From positions 2,232,001 to 2,296,000 of the forward strand of contig NZ_CP047020.1 of assembly GCF_009796285.1 (NCBI RefSeq): a DNA stretch of 64,000 nt, written 5' to 3'. The DNA comes from Streptomyces broussonetiae. GTDB lineage: Bacteria > Actinomycetota > Actinomycetes > Streptomycetales > Streptomycetaceae. The position numbers and the translations under genes were made by a program. Under the pieces are notes generated by a model. The model was not told where the DNA came from and made no database searches. It saw nothing but the letters and a program-made list of their open reading frames with translations. Shown one piece after another: positions 24,295 through 31,624 of this stretch (the stretch's first letter is position 1; the number at the start of each line of letters is the position of its first letter).

Positions 24295-24933
24295 TCAGTT
24301 CCAGTCGGAGTACGACGCGAAGCCGCCGGTGTCGGCGAGCTGCTCGTCGGCGCCCTCGATGTCCTCGGGGAGGAGGCTCCAGACGATGTAGTCGCTGCGT
24401 ACGTCGCTCCAGGTACCGTCCTCGCCTCGGACGTGAACTATGCAGGCGTTGCGCAGGACGCCCTCACTGATGCAGCCGATCTTCTGGGCGACCTGCTGGG
24501 AGGCGGTGTTGTCGGCGGCGGTGCGCAGCTCGATGCGCTCGAACTTCTGGTCGCGGAAGAGCCATTGGGCGGTGGCGAGCGCGGCCTCGGAGGCATAGCC
24601 CTCGCCGCGGGCCCAGGGGGCGACGATGTACGACATCTCGGTCGAGCGTACGTGCCAGTTGGTCTTGGCGAGCTGGACGATGCCGACCAGACGCTGGGTG
24701 AGGAACTCGGTGACGGCGAGGTCGAGGCCCCGGCCGGCGATGCGTTCGGCGGGGGCGTACTGGGCGATCCAGTGGCGGGCCTGGTCCTCGGTGTAGGGCT
24801 GGGGGACACCGGTCCAGGTGCCGACCTGTTCGTCGTTCATCATCTCGGCCAGGGCGGGCGCGTCGTCCGCGTCGAGGGGACGCAGCACCAACCGCTCCGT
24901 GCTGATGGAGATGTTGGGGAAGGTGCTAGTCAT
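24295..24933 (-). CDS. RimJ/RimL-type GNAT acetyltransferase
   Basis: A 212-residue GNAT with the RimJ/RimL pattern: STERLVLRPLDADDAPALAEMM at the N-terminus, EMSYIVAPWARGEGYASEAALA as acetyl-CoA loop (residues ~105-125), and ELRTAADNTASQQVAQKIGC as motif B. Substrates of this group are often N-terminal amines of proteins or small amines; none can be chosen here. GGAG lies before ATG 24933. It sits between the methionine importer (same strand, upstream) and cobL but looks like its own unit. Confidence 0.85.
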   Translation of the reverse strand: MTSTFPNISISTERLVLRPLDADDAPALAEMMNDEQVGTWTGVPQPYTEDQARHWIAQYAPAERIAGRGLDLAVTEFLTQRLVGIVQLAKTNWHVRSTEMSYIVAPWARGEGYASEAALATAQWLFRDQKFERIELRTAADNTASQQVAQKIGCISEGVLRNACIVHVRGEDGTWSDVRSDYIVWSLLPEDIEGADEQLADTGGFASYSDWN

Positions 24934-25035
24934 GCGCCGCTCCGTAACCTTCGGAAGAACTTGAGAGACCGTCAGGACCGTGACCGGGCTCGCTGAACTG
25001 CCCAGCATGCAGCATGAAACCACTGAACCGCACGA

Positions 25036-25074
25036 CGGGGTCCACTCCCCCGGTGGTGTGGGGAGCGGACCCCG
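25036..25074 (-). terminator. Terminator of the metNIQQ operon
   Basis: Arms CGGGGTCC and GGACCCCG flank an inner CTCCCC/GGGGAG pairing, 29 bases past the stop of the last metQ. Confidence 0.65.
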
Positions 25075-25102
25075 TGTGCGACCCGACGCCGTGGCCGGGC
25101 CG

Positions 25103-25930
25103 TCAGCTCCGGGTCACCGGCAGGACGGACCCCTTGTACTTGTCCTCGATGAACGTGCGGACCTCGGGCGAGACCAGCAGCCTGGCGAGCTTCTGTACCC
25201 GTGGGTCTTTCTCGTTGCCGCGTTTGACGGCGAGGAGGTTGGCGTAGGGGTTGTTCTTCGCCGACTCCGCCAGGATGGCGTCCTTGGTGGGGTTGAGGCC
25301 CGCGTCCTGGGCGAAGTTGTTGTTGATGACGGCCGCGTCCACGTCGTCGAGCGAGCGCGGCAGCTGGGCGGCCTCCAGCTCCCTGAACTTCAGGTGCCGG
25401 GGGTTGGCCGTGACGTCCGCGGGGGACGCGTCGGTGCCGGCGCCCGCCCTGAGCCTGATCAGGCCTCCGGCGGCCAGGAGTTCGAGGGCGCGGCCTTCGT
25501 TGGTGGTGTCGTTGGGCACGGCGACGGTGGCTCCGTCGGCGAGCCTGCCAACGGCCTTCACCTTGTGGGAGTAGACCCCCATGGGCGGCAGGTAGGGCTT
25601 CACGACGGAGACCAGGTCCGTGCCCCTGGACTTGTTGAAGTCGTCCAGGTAGGGCTGGTTCTGGTAGAGGTTCGCGTCGAGCGAGCCCTCCTGGAGGGCG
25701 GTGTTCGGCAGGACGTAGTCCGTGAACTCCTTGATCTCCAGCTTGAGTCCGGCCCTGGCGGCGAGGTGGTCCTTGATATAGGTGAGCACCTCGCCGGCCG
25801 GGACGGCGGTGGCGCCGACGACGAGGGTGCCGTCCTTGCCACCGCCCTTGCCGGAGTCCGGGCCCGAGCCGCAGGCGGTGAGGCCGAGAGCGACGGCGGC
25901 GGCCGCCGCGGTGATGACGGTCGTGCGCAT
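25103..25930 (-). CDS. metQ: MetQ/NlpA-family substrate-binding lipoprotein, second copy
   Basis: A 275-residue lipoprotein. The signal peptide ends in the lipobox LTAC with Cys20. The mature part follows the MetQ pattern: GATAVPAGEVLTYI, LKLEIKEFTDYVLPNTALQ, NLYQNQPYLDDFN, VAVPNDTTNEGRALELL, LDDVDAAVINNNFA and SAKNNPYANLLAVKRGNEKDPR. It binds methionine or a related amino acid outside the membrane and delivers it to MetNI. It is clearly a diverged tandem duplicate of the gene just upstream (25966-26796), which suggests a second ligand preference. Confidence 0.9.
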   Translation of the reverse strand: MRTTVITAAAAAVALGLTACGSGPDSGKGGGKDGTLVVGATAVPAGEVLTYIKDHLAARAGLKLEIKEFTDYVLPNTALQEGSLDANLYQNQPYLDDFNKSRGTDLVSVVKPYLPPMGVYSHKVKAVGRLADGATVAVPNDTTNEGRALELLAAGGLIRLRAGAGTDASPADVTANPRHLKFRELEAAQLPRSLDDVDAAVINNNFAQDAGLNPTKDAILAESAKNNPYANLLAVKRGNEKDPRVQKLARLLVSPEVRTFIEDKYKGSVLPVTRS

Positions 25931-25965
25931 CGGTTCAGTTCTCCGTCCCGGTCCTCCTGCGGGAC

Positions 25966-26796
25966 TCAGAACGACGGAATGACGGAGCCCTGGTACTTGT
26001 CCTCGATGAACTTCTTGACCTCGGGCGAGACGAGGAGCTTGGCGAGCTTCTCGACCCGCGGGTCCTTCTCGTTCCCCTTCTTCACGGCGAGGAAGTTGGC
26101 GTAGGGGTTGTTCTTCGCGGACTCCAGGAGGATCGCGTCCTTGGCCGGCTTCAGGCCCGCGGAGATGGCGTAGTTACCGTTCACGACGGCCGCGTCCACG
26201 TCGTCCAGGGAGCGGGGGGTCTGGGCCGCCTCGACCTCCTTGAACTGGAGGTGCTTGGGGTTCTTGGCGATGTCCTGCGGGGTGGCCTCGTTGCCGGCGC
26301 CGGCCTTGAGGGTGATGAGCCCGTTGTCGGCGAGCAGCTTCAGGGCACGCGCCTCGTTGACGGCGTCGTTCGGGACGGCGACGGTCGCACCGCTCTTCAG
26401 CGCGTCGGCCTTCTTGACCTTGTGGGAGTAGAGGCCGAGCGGCTCCAGGTGCACCGTGACGACCGGCACGATGTGGGTGCCGCGCTTCTGGTTGAAGTCG
26501 TCCAGGTACGGCTGGTTCTGGAAGTAGTTGGCGCCCACCGAGCCGTCCTCGGTCGCCGTGTTCGGCGTGATGTAGTCCGTGAACTCCTTGACCTCGAGGT
26601 CGAGGCCCGCCTTCTTCGCCAGGTTCTTCTTGACGAAGTTCAGGATCTCGGCGTGCGGGGTCGGGCTCGCGGCGACGACCAGCGGGCCGCTGTAGTCGTG
26701 GGAGCCGGCGGAGTTGGAGGAGCCGCAGGCGCTGAGTCCGAAGGCGAGGGCTCCGGCGGCCAGGACGGCAGTGGTGAGCTTGGCGGTGTTACGCAC
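25966..26796 (-). CDS. metQ: MetQ/NlpA-family substrate-binding lipoprotein, first copy
   Basis: A 276-residue lipoprotein with lipobox LSAC (Cys24). It shares with its downstream copy the blocks EILNFVKKNLAKKAGLDLEVKEF, YFQNQPYLDDFN, VAVPNDAVNEARALKLL and YANFLAVKKGNEKDPRVEKLAKLL. It is third in the order metN-metI-metQ-metQ. It is more Lys-rich than the second copy, so the two have drifted apart for some time. Only 35 bases separate them, so they are co-transcribed. Confidence 0.9.
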   Translation of the reverse strand: MRNTAKLTTAVLAAGALAFGLSACGSSNSAGSHDYSGPLVVAASPTPHAEILNFVKKNLAKKAGLDLEVKEFTDYITPNTATEDGSVGANYFQNQPYLDDFNQKRGTHIVPVVTVHLEPLGLYSHKVKKADALKSGATVAVPNDAVNEARALKLLADNGLITLKAGAGNEATPQDIAKNPKHLQFKEVEAAQTPRSLDDVDAAVVNGNYAISAGLKPAKDAILLESAKNNPYANFLAVKKGNEKDPRVEKLAKLLVSPEVKKFIEDKYQGSVIPSF

Positions 26797-26860
26797 GAAA
26801 AGTGCCTTTCCTTATGGGTGGTGCGACCCGTCGTGTGTGGGACGGGGGCTGTGGGGCCGC

Positions 26861-27598
26861 TTACGCGGCCTTGCCGACGTCGGCCGTGGCCGGCTCCTCG
26901 GCCTTCAGCAGGCGGAGCCTGGGCGCGGGGCCGGAGCGGGCGCCGCGCCGGTGCAGGGAGCGGGCGGCGAAGTCGCCGGCGAACTGGATGAGCGAGATGG
27001 CGACGGCGAGGATCGCGACGGTGATCCACATCATCTGGGTCTCGAAGCGCTGGTAGCCGTAGCGGACGGCGAGGTCGCCGAGGCCGCCGCCGCCGACCGT
27101 GCCGGCCATGGCGGAGTAGCCGATGAGGGCGATGATCGTGGTGGTGGTGCTGGCGATCAGGGAGGGCAGCGCCTCGGGGACGAGGACCTTGCGGACGATC
27201 GTCCAGGTGTTGCCGCCCATGGACTGCACGGCCTCGACCAGACCGTTGTCCACTTCGCGGACGGCCGTCTCGACCAGGCGGGCGAAGAACGGGATGCCGC
27301 CGATGGCGAGCGGGACGATCGCGGCGGTCGTACCGATGGTGGTCCCGGTGACCCAGCGCGTGAAGCTCATCAGCGCGACCATCAGGATGATGAACGGCAT
27401 GGACCGGCCGACGTTCACGATCTGGCCGATCACCTTGTTGGCGACGACGTTCTGCACCAGGCCGCCCCGGTCGGTGAGGACGAGCAGGATGCCGAGCGGG
27501 AGACCGACGGCGACGGCGATCAGGGTGGACCAGGCCACCATCGTGAACGTGTCGGAACACGCCTGCTGCAGCAGCGGCTGCATCTCGGACCAGGTCAC
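26861..27598 (-). CDS. metI: Methionine ABC transporter permease MetI
   Basis: A 245-residue permease with about five transmembrane helices. The N-terminal half reads STLIAVAVGLPLGILLVLTDRGG. The conserved cytoplasmic EAA loop is EAVQSMGGNTWTIVRKVLVPEALPSL, where MetN docks, and GYSAMAGTVGGGGLGDLAVRYGY is a MetI family signature. A basic tail (RRGARSGPAPRLRLLK) follows the last helix. GTG 27598 overlaps the metN stop by four bases (GTGA), so the ATPase and permease are translationally coupled. Confidence 0.92.
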   Translation of the reverse strand: MTWSEMQPLLQQACSDTFTMVAWSTLIAVAVGLPLGILLVLTDRGGLVQNVVANKVIGQIVNVGRSMPFIILMVALMSFTRWVTGTTIGTTAAIVPLAIGGIPFFARLVETAVREVDNGLVEAVQSMGGNTWTIVRKVLVPEALPSLIASTTTTIIALIGYSAMAGTVGGGGLGDLAVRYGYQRFETQMMWITVAILAVAISLIQFAGDFAARSLHRRGARSGPAPRLRLLKAEEPATADVGKAA

Positions 27599-28638
27599 TT
27601 GGCACCATCCTTCACCAGCACGGACTCCTGGCCCTCGTGGCCGACGACATCGATCTGCAGGCCCTGTTCGCGCAGGAACCCGATCGGCACCACGTTGTCC
27701 TCGTAGCGGCCGGGCAGTTCGATGCGCATACGGCCGATCTGGAGACCGCCGACGGTGTCGATGGCGGCGCCGAGGATCGAGATGTCGATGTTGTAGGTGC
27801 GCGAGAGCTGGGAGATGACCGGCTGGGTGGCGGCCTCGCCGTGGAAGGTGACGTCGAGAACGGTCCGGTCGGCGTCGGTGCGCTCGCCGCTCACCGGGAA
27901 CAGGGCGGCGGCCAGCTCGGAGCCCGGGGTGGCGAGCAGTTCGCTGACGGTGCCCTGCTCCACGATCCGGCCCTTCTCCATGAGGGCGGCGGAGTCGCAG
28001 ATCGACTTCACGACGTCCATCTCGTGGGTGATGAGCAGGACGGTCAGACCCAGCTGCCGGTTCAGGTCGCGCAGCAGCTGGAGGATGGAGCGGGTGGTCT
28101 CCGGGTCGAGGGCGCTGGTGGCCTCGTCGGAGAGCAGCACCTTGGGGTCGCCGGCCAGGGCGCGGGCGATGCCGACGCGCTGCTTCTGACCGCCGGAGAG
28201 CTGGGCGGGGTAGGCCCCCGCCTTGTCGGCGAGGCCGACCAGGTCGAGGAGTTCGAGCGCCTTGCGGGAGCGCTCCTTGCCGGACGTGCCGAGGATCTCC
28301 AGCGGCAGCTCGACGTTGTCCTGAACGGTCCGCGAGGACAGCAGGTTGAAGTGCTGGAAGACCATGCCGATGCGGCTGCGCGCCCGGCGCAGCTCACGGC
28401 CGGCGCGCGGGCTGTGGCCGGCCAGGGCGGTGAGGTCCTGTCCGGCGACCGTCACGGTGCCGGAGGTGGGGCGCTCCAGCAGGTTGACACAGCGGATGAG
28501 GGAGGACTTGCCGGCGCCGGACTGGCCGATGACGCCGTAGACCTCGCCTTCGCGGACGTGCAGGTCGACGCCGTCGAGGGCGGTGACCTCACGGCCGCGC
28601 GAGCGGTAGACCTTGGTCAGGCCCGAGGTGGTGATCAC
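27595..28638 (-). CDS. metN: Methionine ABC transporter ATPase MetN
   Basis: A 347-residue ATPase: Walker A GQSGAGKS at residues 38-45, signature LSGGQKQR, Walker B VLLSDEATSALD, and His switch LLITHEMD. After residue ~260 comes the C-terminal NIL domain (LDVTFHGEAATQPVISQLSR), which in MetNI binds methionine and inhibits transport when it is plentiful. I chose GTG 28638 (VITTSGLTKVY), which matches family starts. ATG 28707 would add 23 residues whose codons end often in A or T. A ~160-base leader with a short Cys/Met-rich ORF precedes it. Confidence 0.92.
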   Translation of the reverse strand: MITTSGLTKVYRSRGREVTALDGVDLHVREGEVYGVIGQSGAGKSSLIRCVNLLERPTSGTVTVAGQDLTALAGHSPRAGRELRRARSRIGMVFQHFNLLSSRTVQDNVELPLEILGTSGKERSRKALELLDLVGLADKAGAYPAQLSGGQKQRVGIARALAGDPKVLLSDEATSALDPETTRSILQLLRDLNRQLGLTVLLITHEMDVVKSICDSAALMEKGRIVEQGTVSELLATPGSELAAALFPVSGERTDADRTVLDVTFHGEAATQPVISQLSRTYNIDISILGAAIDTVGGLQIGRMRIELPGRYEDNVVPIGFLREQGLQIDVVGHEGQESVLVKDGAK

Positions 28639-28797
28639 AGGATTTCCGTCACTGTCGAGTGCGCGGGCGTGGGTGTGCCCGGGCACGGGTGCATGCGGTT
28701 CAGGCATGGAGGGGCGTGCGTCTCGTACGGCCTACGGCGCACGGACATGCCACGGCTCTCGCTTCGGGGCGCGAGGCTCAGATGATGCGGGGGCCCT

Positions 28798-28896
28798 CTA
28801 GAAGGCGCACATTCGACACATCAGACGACCCGTACAACGAGCACCGGGCGTCGTGGTCGCCTCGGTCGCAAGGGTGCGGCTCGTCGTCGTGGTCAT
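28798..28896 (-). CDS. Leader peptide ORF upstream of metNI (32 codons)
   Basis: From ATG 28896 a 32-residue peptide begins with a Thr-rich stretch (MTTTTSRTLATEATTTP) and ends ARCTGRLMCRMCAF, so three Cys and two Met fall within its last 12 residues, right before a TAG stop. The ORF lies within the metN leader, after the HAD gene. Downstream of its stop the leader can form the stem CTCGC/GCGAG and the stem CGTGCG/CGCACG before metN. Codons for the sulfur amino acids placed just before the stop are what one expects of an attenuating leader peptide. No strong ribosome site is visible before its ATG. Expression is inferred. Confidence 0.5.
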   Translation of the reverse strand: MTTTTSRTLATEATTTPGARCTGRLMCRMCAF

Positions 28897-28933
28897 GCGT
28901 GCCAGTAAACCAGACCCATGGTCCTGACCGGCG

Positions 28934-28960
28934 GCCGCTGTCCGCATACTGGACAGCGGC
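28934..28960 (-). terminator. Perfect inverted repeat between HAD gene and met leader
   Basis: Ten-base arms (GCCGCTGTCC and GGACAGCGGC) around seven bases, 21 bases past the stop of the HAD gene and about 40 bases before the leader ORF. It may end HAD transcription, or be an operator of the met operon, or both. Confidence 0.5.
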
Positions 28961-28980
28961 GGACAGCCCGTGGCGCGACC

Positions 28981-29631
28981 TCAGCCGCGGACGGAGATCT
29001 CCACGCCCCCGTCGGTGACCAGCGCGGACAAGGCCGACAGGTCTGTCACGACCAGGTCGGCGTCCAGCTCTTCGGCCCGGTGGGTTGTGGTCAACGCCAC
29101 GGTGGTCATCCCGGCCGCGCGGCCCGCCTGGAGTCCGGCCGGGGCGTCCTCGAAGACGACACACCGGGCCGGGTCGACGCCCAGCTGCCGGGCGGCGAGG
29201 AGGTAGGGCTCGGGGTCGGGCTTGCCGCGGGTGATGTCGTCGGCGGCGATCAGTGTCTTGGGCAGGATGCCCACGGCGTCGAGGCGGGCCTCGGCGAGCC
29301 GCCGGGTGGCGGAGGTGACGACGGCCCAGCGGTCGGCGGGCACGGCCGCCAGGAGTTCACTCGTGCCGGGCAGGAGTCGTACGGCCCCGTTGGGCACGTC
29401 CTCCACCTCCAGTTGCTCGACCCGTGCGACCGCCTCCGGGACGAGATGGGCGGGCAGCAGGTCGGCGACTATCTCGGCGGCGGGCCGGCCGTGCAGTTCC
29501 ACGCGGCCGAAGTCCTCGGCCGTGATCCCGTACTCCCGGGCCCAGCGGGTCCAGCAGCGCTCGACGGAGTCGAGGGAGGAGACGAGGGTGCCGTCGTTGT
29601 CGAAGAGGAGGGCCTGTGCGTGGATCGTCAT
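28981..29631 (-). CDS. HAD-superfamily phosphatase (phosphoglycolate/beta-PGM type)
   Basis: A 216-residue HAD hydrolase. Motif I is LLFDNDGTL near residues 8-16 (nucleophile Asp and the +2 Asp), motif II VVTSATRRL, motif III Lys in ITRGKPDPEPYL, motif IV VVFEDAPAG. The small helical cap between motifs I and II (residues ~20-90) puts it in the sugar-phosphate/phosphoglycolate phosphatase group. A sugar phosphate is the likely substrate. It is upstream of metN on the same strand, but with an inverted repeat between. Confidence 0.85.
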   Translation of the reverse strand: MTIHAQALLFDNDGTLVSSLDSVERCWTRWAREYGITAEDFGRVELHGRPAAEIVADLLPAHLVPEAVARVEQLEVEDVPNGAVRLLPGTSELLAAVPADRWAVVTSATRRLAEARLDAVGILPKTLIAADDITRGKPDPEPYLLAARQLGVDPARCVVFEDAPAGLQAGRAAGMTTVALTTTHRAEELDADLVVTDLSALSALVTDGGVEISVRG

Positions 29632-29712
29632 GGTCTAGACCCTACGGCGTACGACGGGACCGGCGCCGGGGGGCCGTTACGGCCGCGACCTCGCCCGTAA
29701 TAAGGTCTCCGC

Positions 29713-30072
29713 ATGCTCAATGCCCTGACGCTGGTGACCGGGGTCGCCGCGCTGCTGCTCGCCGCCTGGTGCGGCTGGGCCGCCTATCGCGACCAGCCGA
29801 CCAAGGACTGGCACTTCATCGGCATGGCCGTGGTGACCCTGCTCGGCGTGATCCAGCTCGTGGTCGGGATCGTGCAGCTGGCGCGGGGCGAGAAGGCGGA
29901 GCAGGGCACGACGATCTTCGTGGCGTATCTGCTGGGGGCGTTCGCCTGCATCCCGGCGGCGGGGATGATGTCGCTGGCCGAGCGGACCCGCTGGGGCTCG
30001 GTGACGGTCGCCGCCGGCGCTGTGGTGCTGGCCGTGCTGGAGGTGCGGCTCTATGACATCTGGGGAGGCTGA
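29713..30072 (+). CDS. Four-span membrane protein
   Basis: A 119-residue protein that is almost entirely membrane helices: residues ~4-22, 33-52, 66-84 and 92-112, joined by short loops (YRDQPTKDWH, ARGEKAEQG, ERTRWGS). No catalytic motif is visible. The next membrane protein gene starts two bases after its stop, so the pair is likely co-translated and may form one complex. Function unknown. Confidence 0.75.
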   Translation: MLNALTLVTGVAALLLAAWCGWAAYRDQPTKDWHFIGMAVVTLLGVIQLVVGIVQLARGEKAEQGTTIFVAYLLGAFACIPAAGMMSLAERTRWGSVTVAAGAVVLAVLEVRLYDIWGG

Positions 30073-30073
30073 C

Positions 30074-30493
30074 GTGACGGCGGCCGAGGAGAAGCCGGCC
30101 CGGCTGATCAGTGGACCGGGCATGCTGCTCGTCTGGTTCTACGGCGTGATGGTGGTCGGCGCGGTGTCGCGTTCGGCGTACCAGATCGGCACGGATTTCC
30201 ACCGGGCACCGCTGGCCTACGCGTTGTCGGCCGTGGCCGGTGTGGTGTACGGGTTCATCACGTACACGCTGGTCCGGGGCGGGGAGCGGGCCCGGCGGGC
30301 GGCGTTGGTGTGCTGCGCCGCCGAGCTGGCGGGTGTGCTGATCGTGGGGACGTGGACGCTGATCGACAGCTCGGCCTTCCCGGACGCCACCGTCTGGTCC
30401 GACTACGGGATGGGGTACATCTTCATTCCCGTGCTGCTGCCGATCTCCGCGATGTACTGGCTGCGGAAGTCGCGGAACGCGGTCAAGCCGTAG
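30074..30493 (+). CDS. Four-span membrane protein, partner of the gene before
   Basis: A 139-residue membrane protein from GTG 30074, with GGGGAGG seven bases before it (inside the end of the upstream gene). Hydrophobic helices lie near residues 16-36, 48-68, 75-98 and 110-130; the loops hold an Arg-rich RGGERARRA. Its 3' end overlaps the convergent GNAT gene by 11 bases. No family with known function recognised. Confidence 0.75.
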   Translation: MTAAEEKPARLISGPGMLLVWFYGVMVVGAVSRSAYQIGTDFHRAPLAYALSAVAGVVYGFITYTLVRGGERARRAALVCCAAELAGVLIVGTWTLIDSSAFPDATVWSDYGMGYIFIPVLLPISAMYWLRKSRNAVKP

Positions 30494-30980
30494 CCGCGTA
30501 CGTCCCCGCCTGCTTCTCCAGGATGATCATCTCTACGCCGTCGGTGCCCTGGGAGCGGCCCACCGTCTCGTAGCCGGAGCGGCGGTAGAGGCGGAGGTTG
30601 CCCTCGCTGCGGTGGCCGGTGAAGAGCCGGAACCTGGTGGCGCCCCGCTCCTGCGCCAGCGCCCCTTCGGCCGCGCGCAGCAGCCGGGCGCCGATGCCGT
30701 GGCCCTGCAGGCGCGGGTGGACACAGAGCCTGCCGATGGCGGCCGCGCCGTCGTCGGTGACCTTGCCGCGGACCGAGCCGACCACCTCGTCGCCGAGCCG
30801 GGCGACGAAGACGCAGTCCGAGGCGACCTCCTGGCGGACGGAGTCCAGGCTCTGCACGAGCGGGTCGATGCGGTAGTTGCCGTACAACGCCGCCTCGCTC
30901 TGGAAGCACAGGTACTGGAGCTTGAAGATCTGCTCCGCGTCCTGCCCGGTCGCCACCGAGATGGTCACGCTCATGCCCAT
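30483..30980 (-). CDS. GNAT N-acetyltransferase
   Basis: A 165-residue single-domain GNAT. Acetyl-CoA binding is shown by IGRLCVHPRLQGHGIGARLLRAAE (R/Q-x-x-G-x-G/A loop), and motif B by FRLFTGHRSEGNLRLYRRSGYE. The N-terminal part (EQIFKLQYLCFQSEAALYGNY) resembles GNATs close to phosphinothricin and ribosomal-protein acetylases. Substrate unknown. ATG 30980 is the first of two close starts (30974 is the other), and GGGAGG lies upstream. It is 44 bases downstream of the sigma factor gene. Confidence 0.82.
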   Translation of the reverse strand: MGMSVTISVATGQDAEQIFKLQYLCFQSEAALYGNYRIDPLVQSLDSVRQEVASDCVFVARLGDEVVGSVRGKVTDDGAAAIGRLCVHPRLQGHGIGARLLRAAEGALAQERGATRFRLFTGHRSEGNLRLYRRSGYETVGRSQGTDGVEMIILEKQAGTYAATA

Positions 30981-31024
30981 GTGCGCACGCCTCCCGCTCA
31001 CCTGATCGCCTGTCGTTCTCACTC

Positions 31025-31531
31025 CTATCCCCGCGCTTCGCGCGCCGCAACCTCCGGGGTGAGCAAACGCCGTAGACATCCCAGACATCTGGAGCGTTCC
31101 GGTCCAAGGCTGCCCTGTGAGATACCCAACTCCCCCGCGATCTCCCGGTATGTCAGATCCTTCGGGGAGAGCAGGGCCTCGATGAGCCGCGGGCAGCGGC
31201 CGGGCAGCCGGCGGACCGCCTCGCGCAGGGCGCGGTGCCGGGCGGCCGTGAGCACGAGCTGCTCGGGGCCGGGACGGGTGTCGTCGGCCGGCTCCGTGCC
31301 GTAGGGACGTTCGAGGCGGGTGGTACGGCGGCTGCGGCGGACCTCGGCGCGGACGGCCTTGCGCAGCCAGCTCTCGGGGTCCGGCGGCGGCCCCTCGCGC
31401 TCCAGCCGCTCCAGCAGCCGCAGCCAGACGGCCTGCTCCAGGTCGCCCGGCTCGCTCCCGGCGGCATATGCCTCGGCCGAGGCCTCGGCGGTGAGCAGCG
31501 GACGCAGGACGGCTACCAAGTCGTTCGTCAT
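31025..31531 (-). CDS. Small sigma-70/ECF-like factor
   Basis: A 168-residue protein. The N-terminal part keeps a region-2-like segment (DLEQAVWLRLLERL, then WLRKAVRAEVRRSRR). The C-terminal part is a clear region 4 helix-turn-helix: LREAVRRLPGRCPRLIEALLSPKDLTYREIAGELGISQGSLGPERSRCLGCLRRLL. This makes it an ECF-like sigma factor. No anti-sigma gene is adjacent, and the next gene is a GNAT. It lies downstream of glpQ but is separated by a terminator. Confidence 0.8.
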   Translation of the reverse strand: MTNDLVAVLRPLLTAEASAEAYAAGSEPGDLEQAVWLRLLERLEREGPPPDPESWLRKAVRAEVRRSRRTTRLERPYGTEPADDTRPGPEQLVLTAARHRALREAVRRLPGRCPRLIEALLSPKDLTYREIAGELGISQGSLGPERSRCLGCLRRLLTPEVAAREARG

Positions 31532-31543
31532 ATGCGGAACGAC

Positions 31544-31577
31544 GCGCCGCCCCGGCGGCAGGTTTCCGGGGCGGCGC
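31544..31577 (-). terminator. Terminator of glpQ
   Basis: Twelve-base arms GCGCCGCCCCGG and CCGGGGCGGCGC with a 10-base loop, between the glpQ stop and the sigma factor start. Confidence 0.75.
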
Positions 31578-31624
31578 GGAGTCGGCCCGAACGAGGTGCT
31601 GCCGGTGGAACGGTTGACGAGGGC

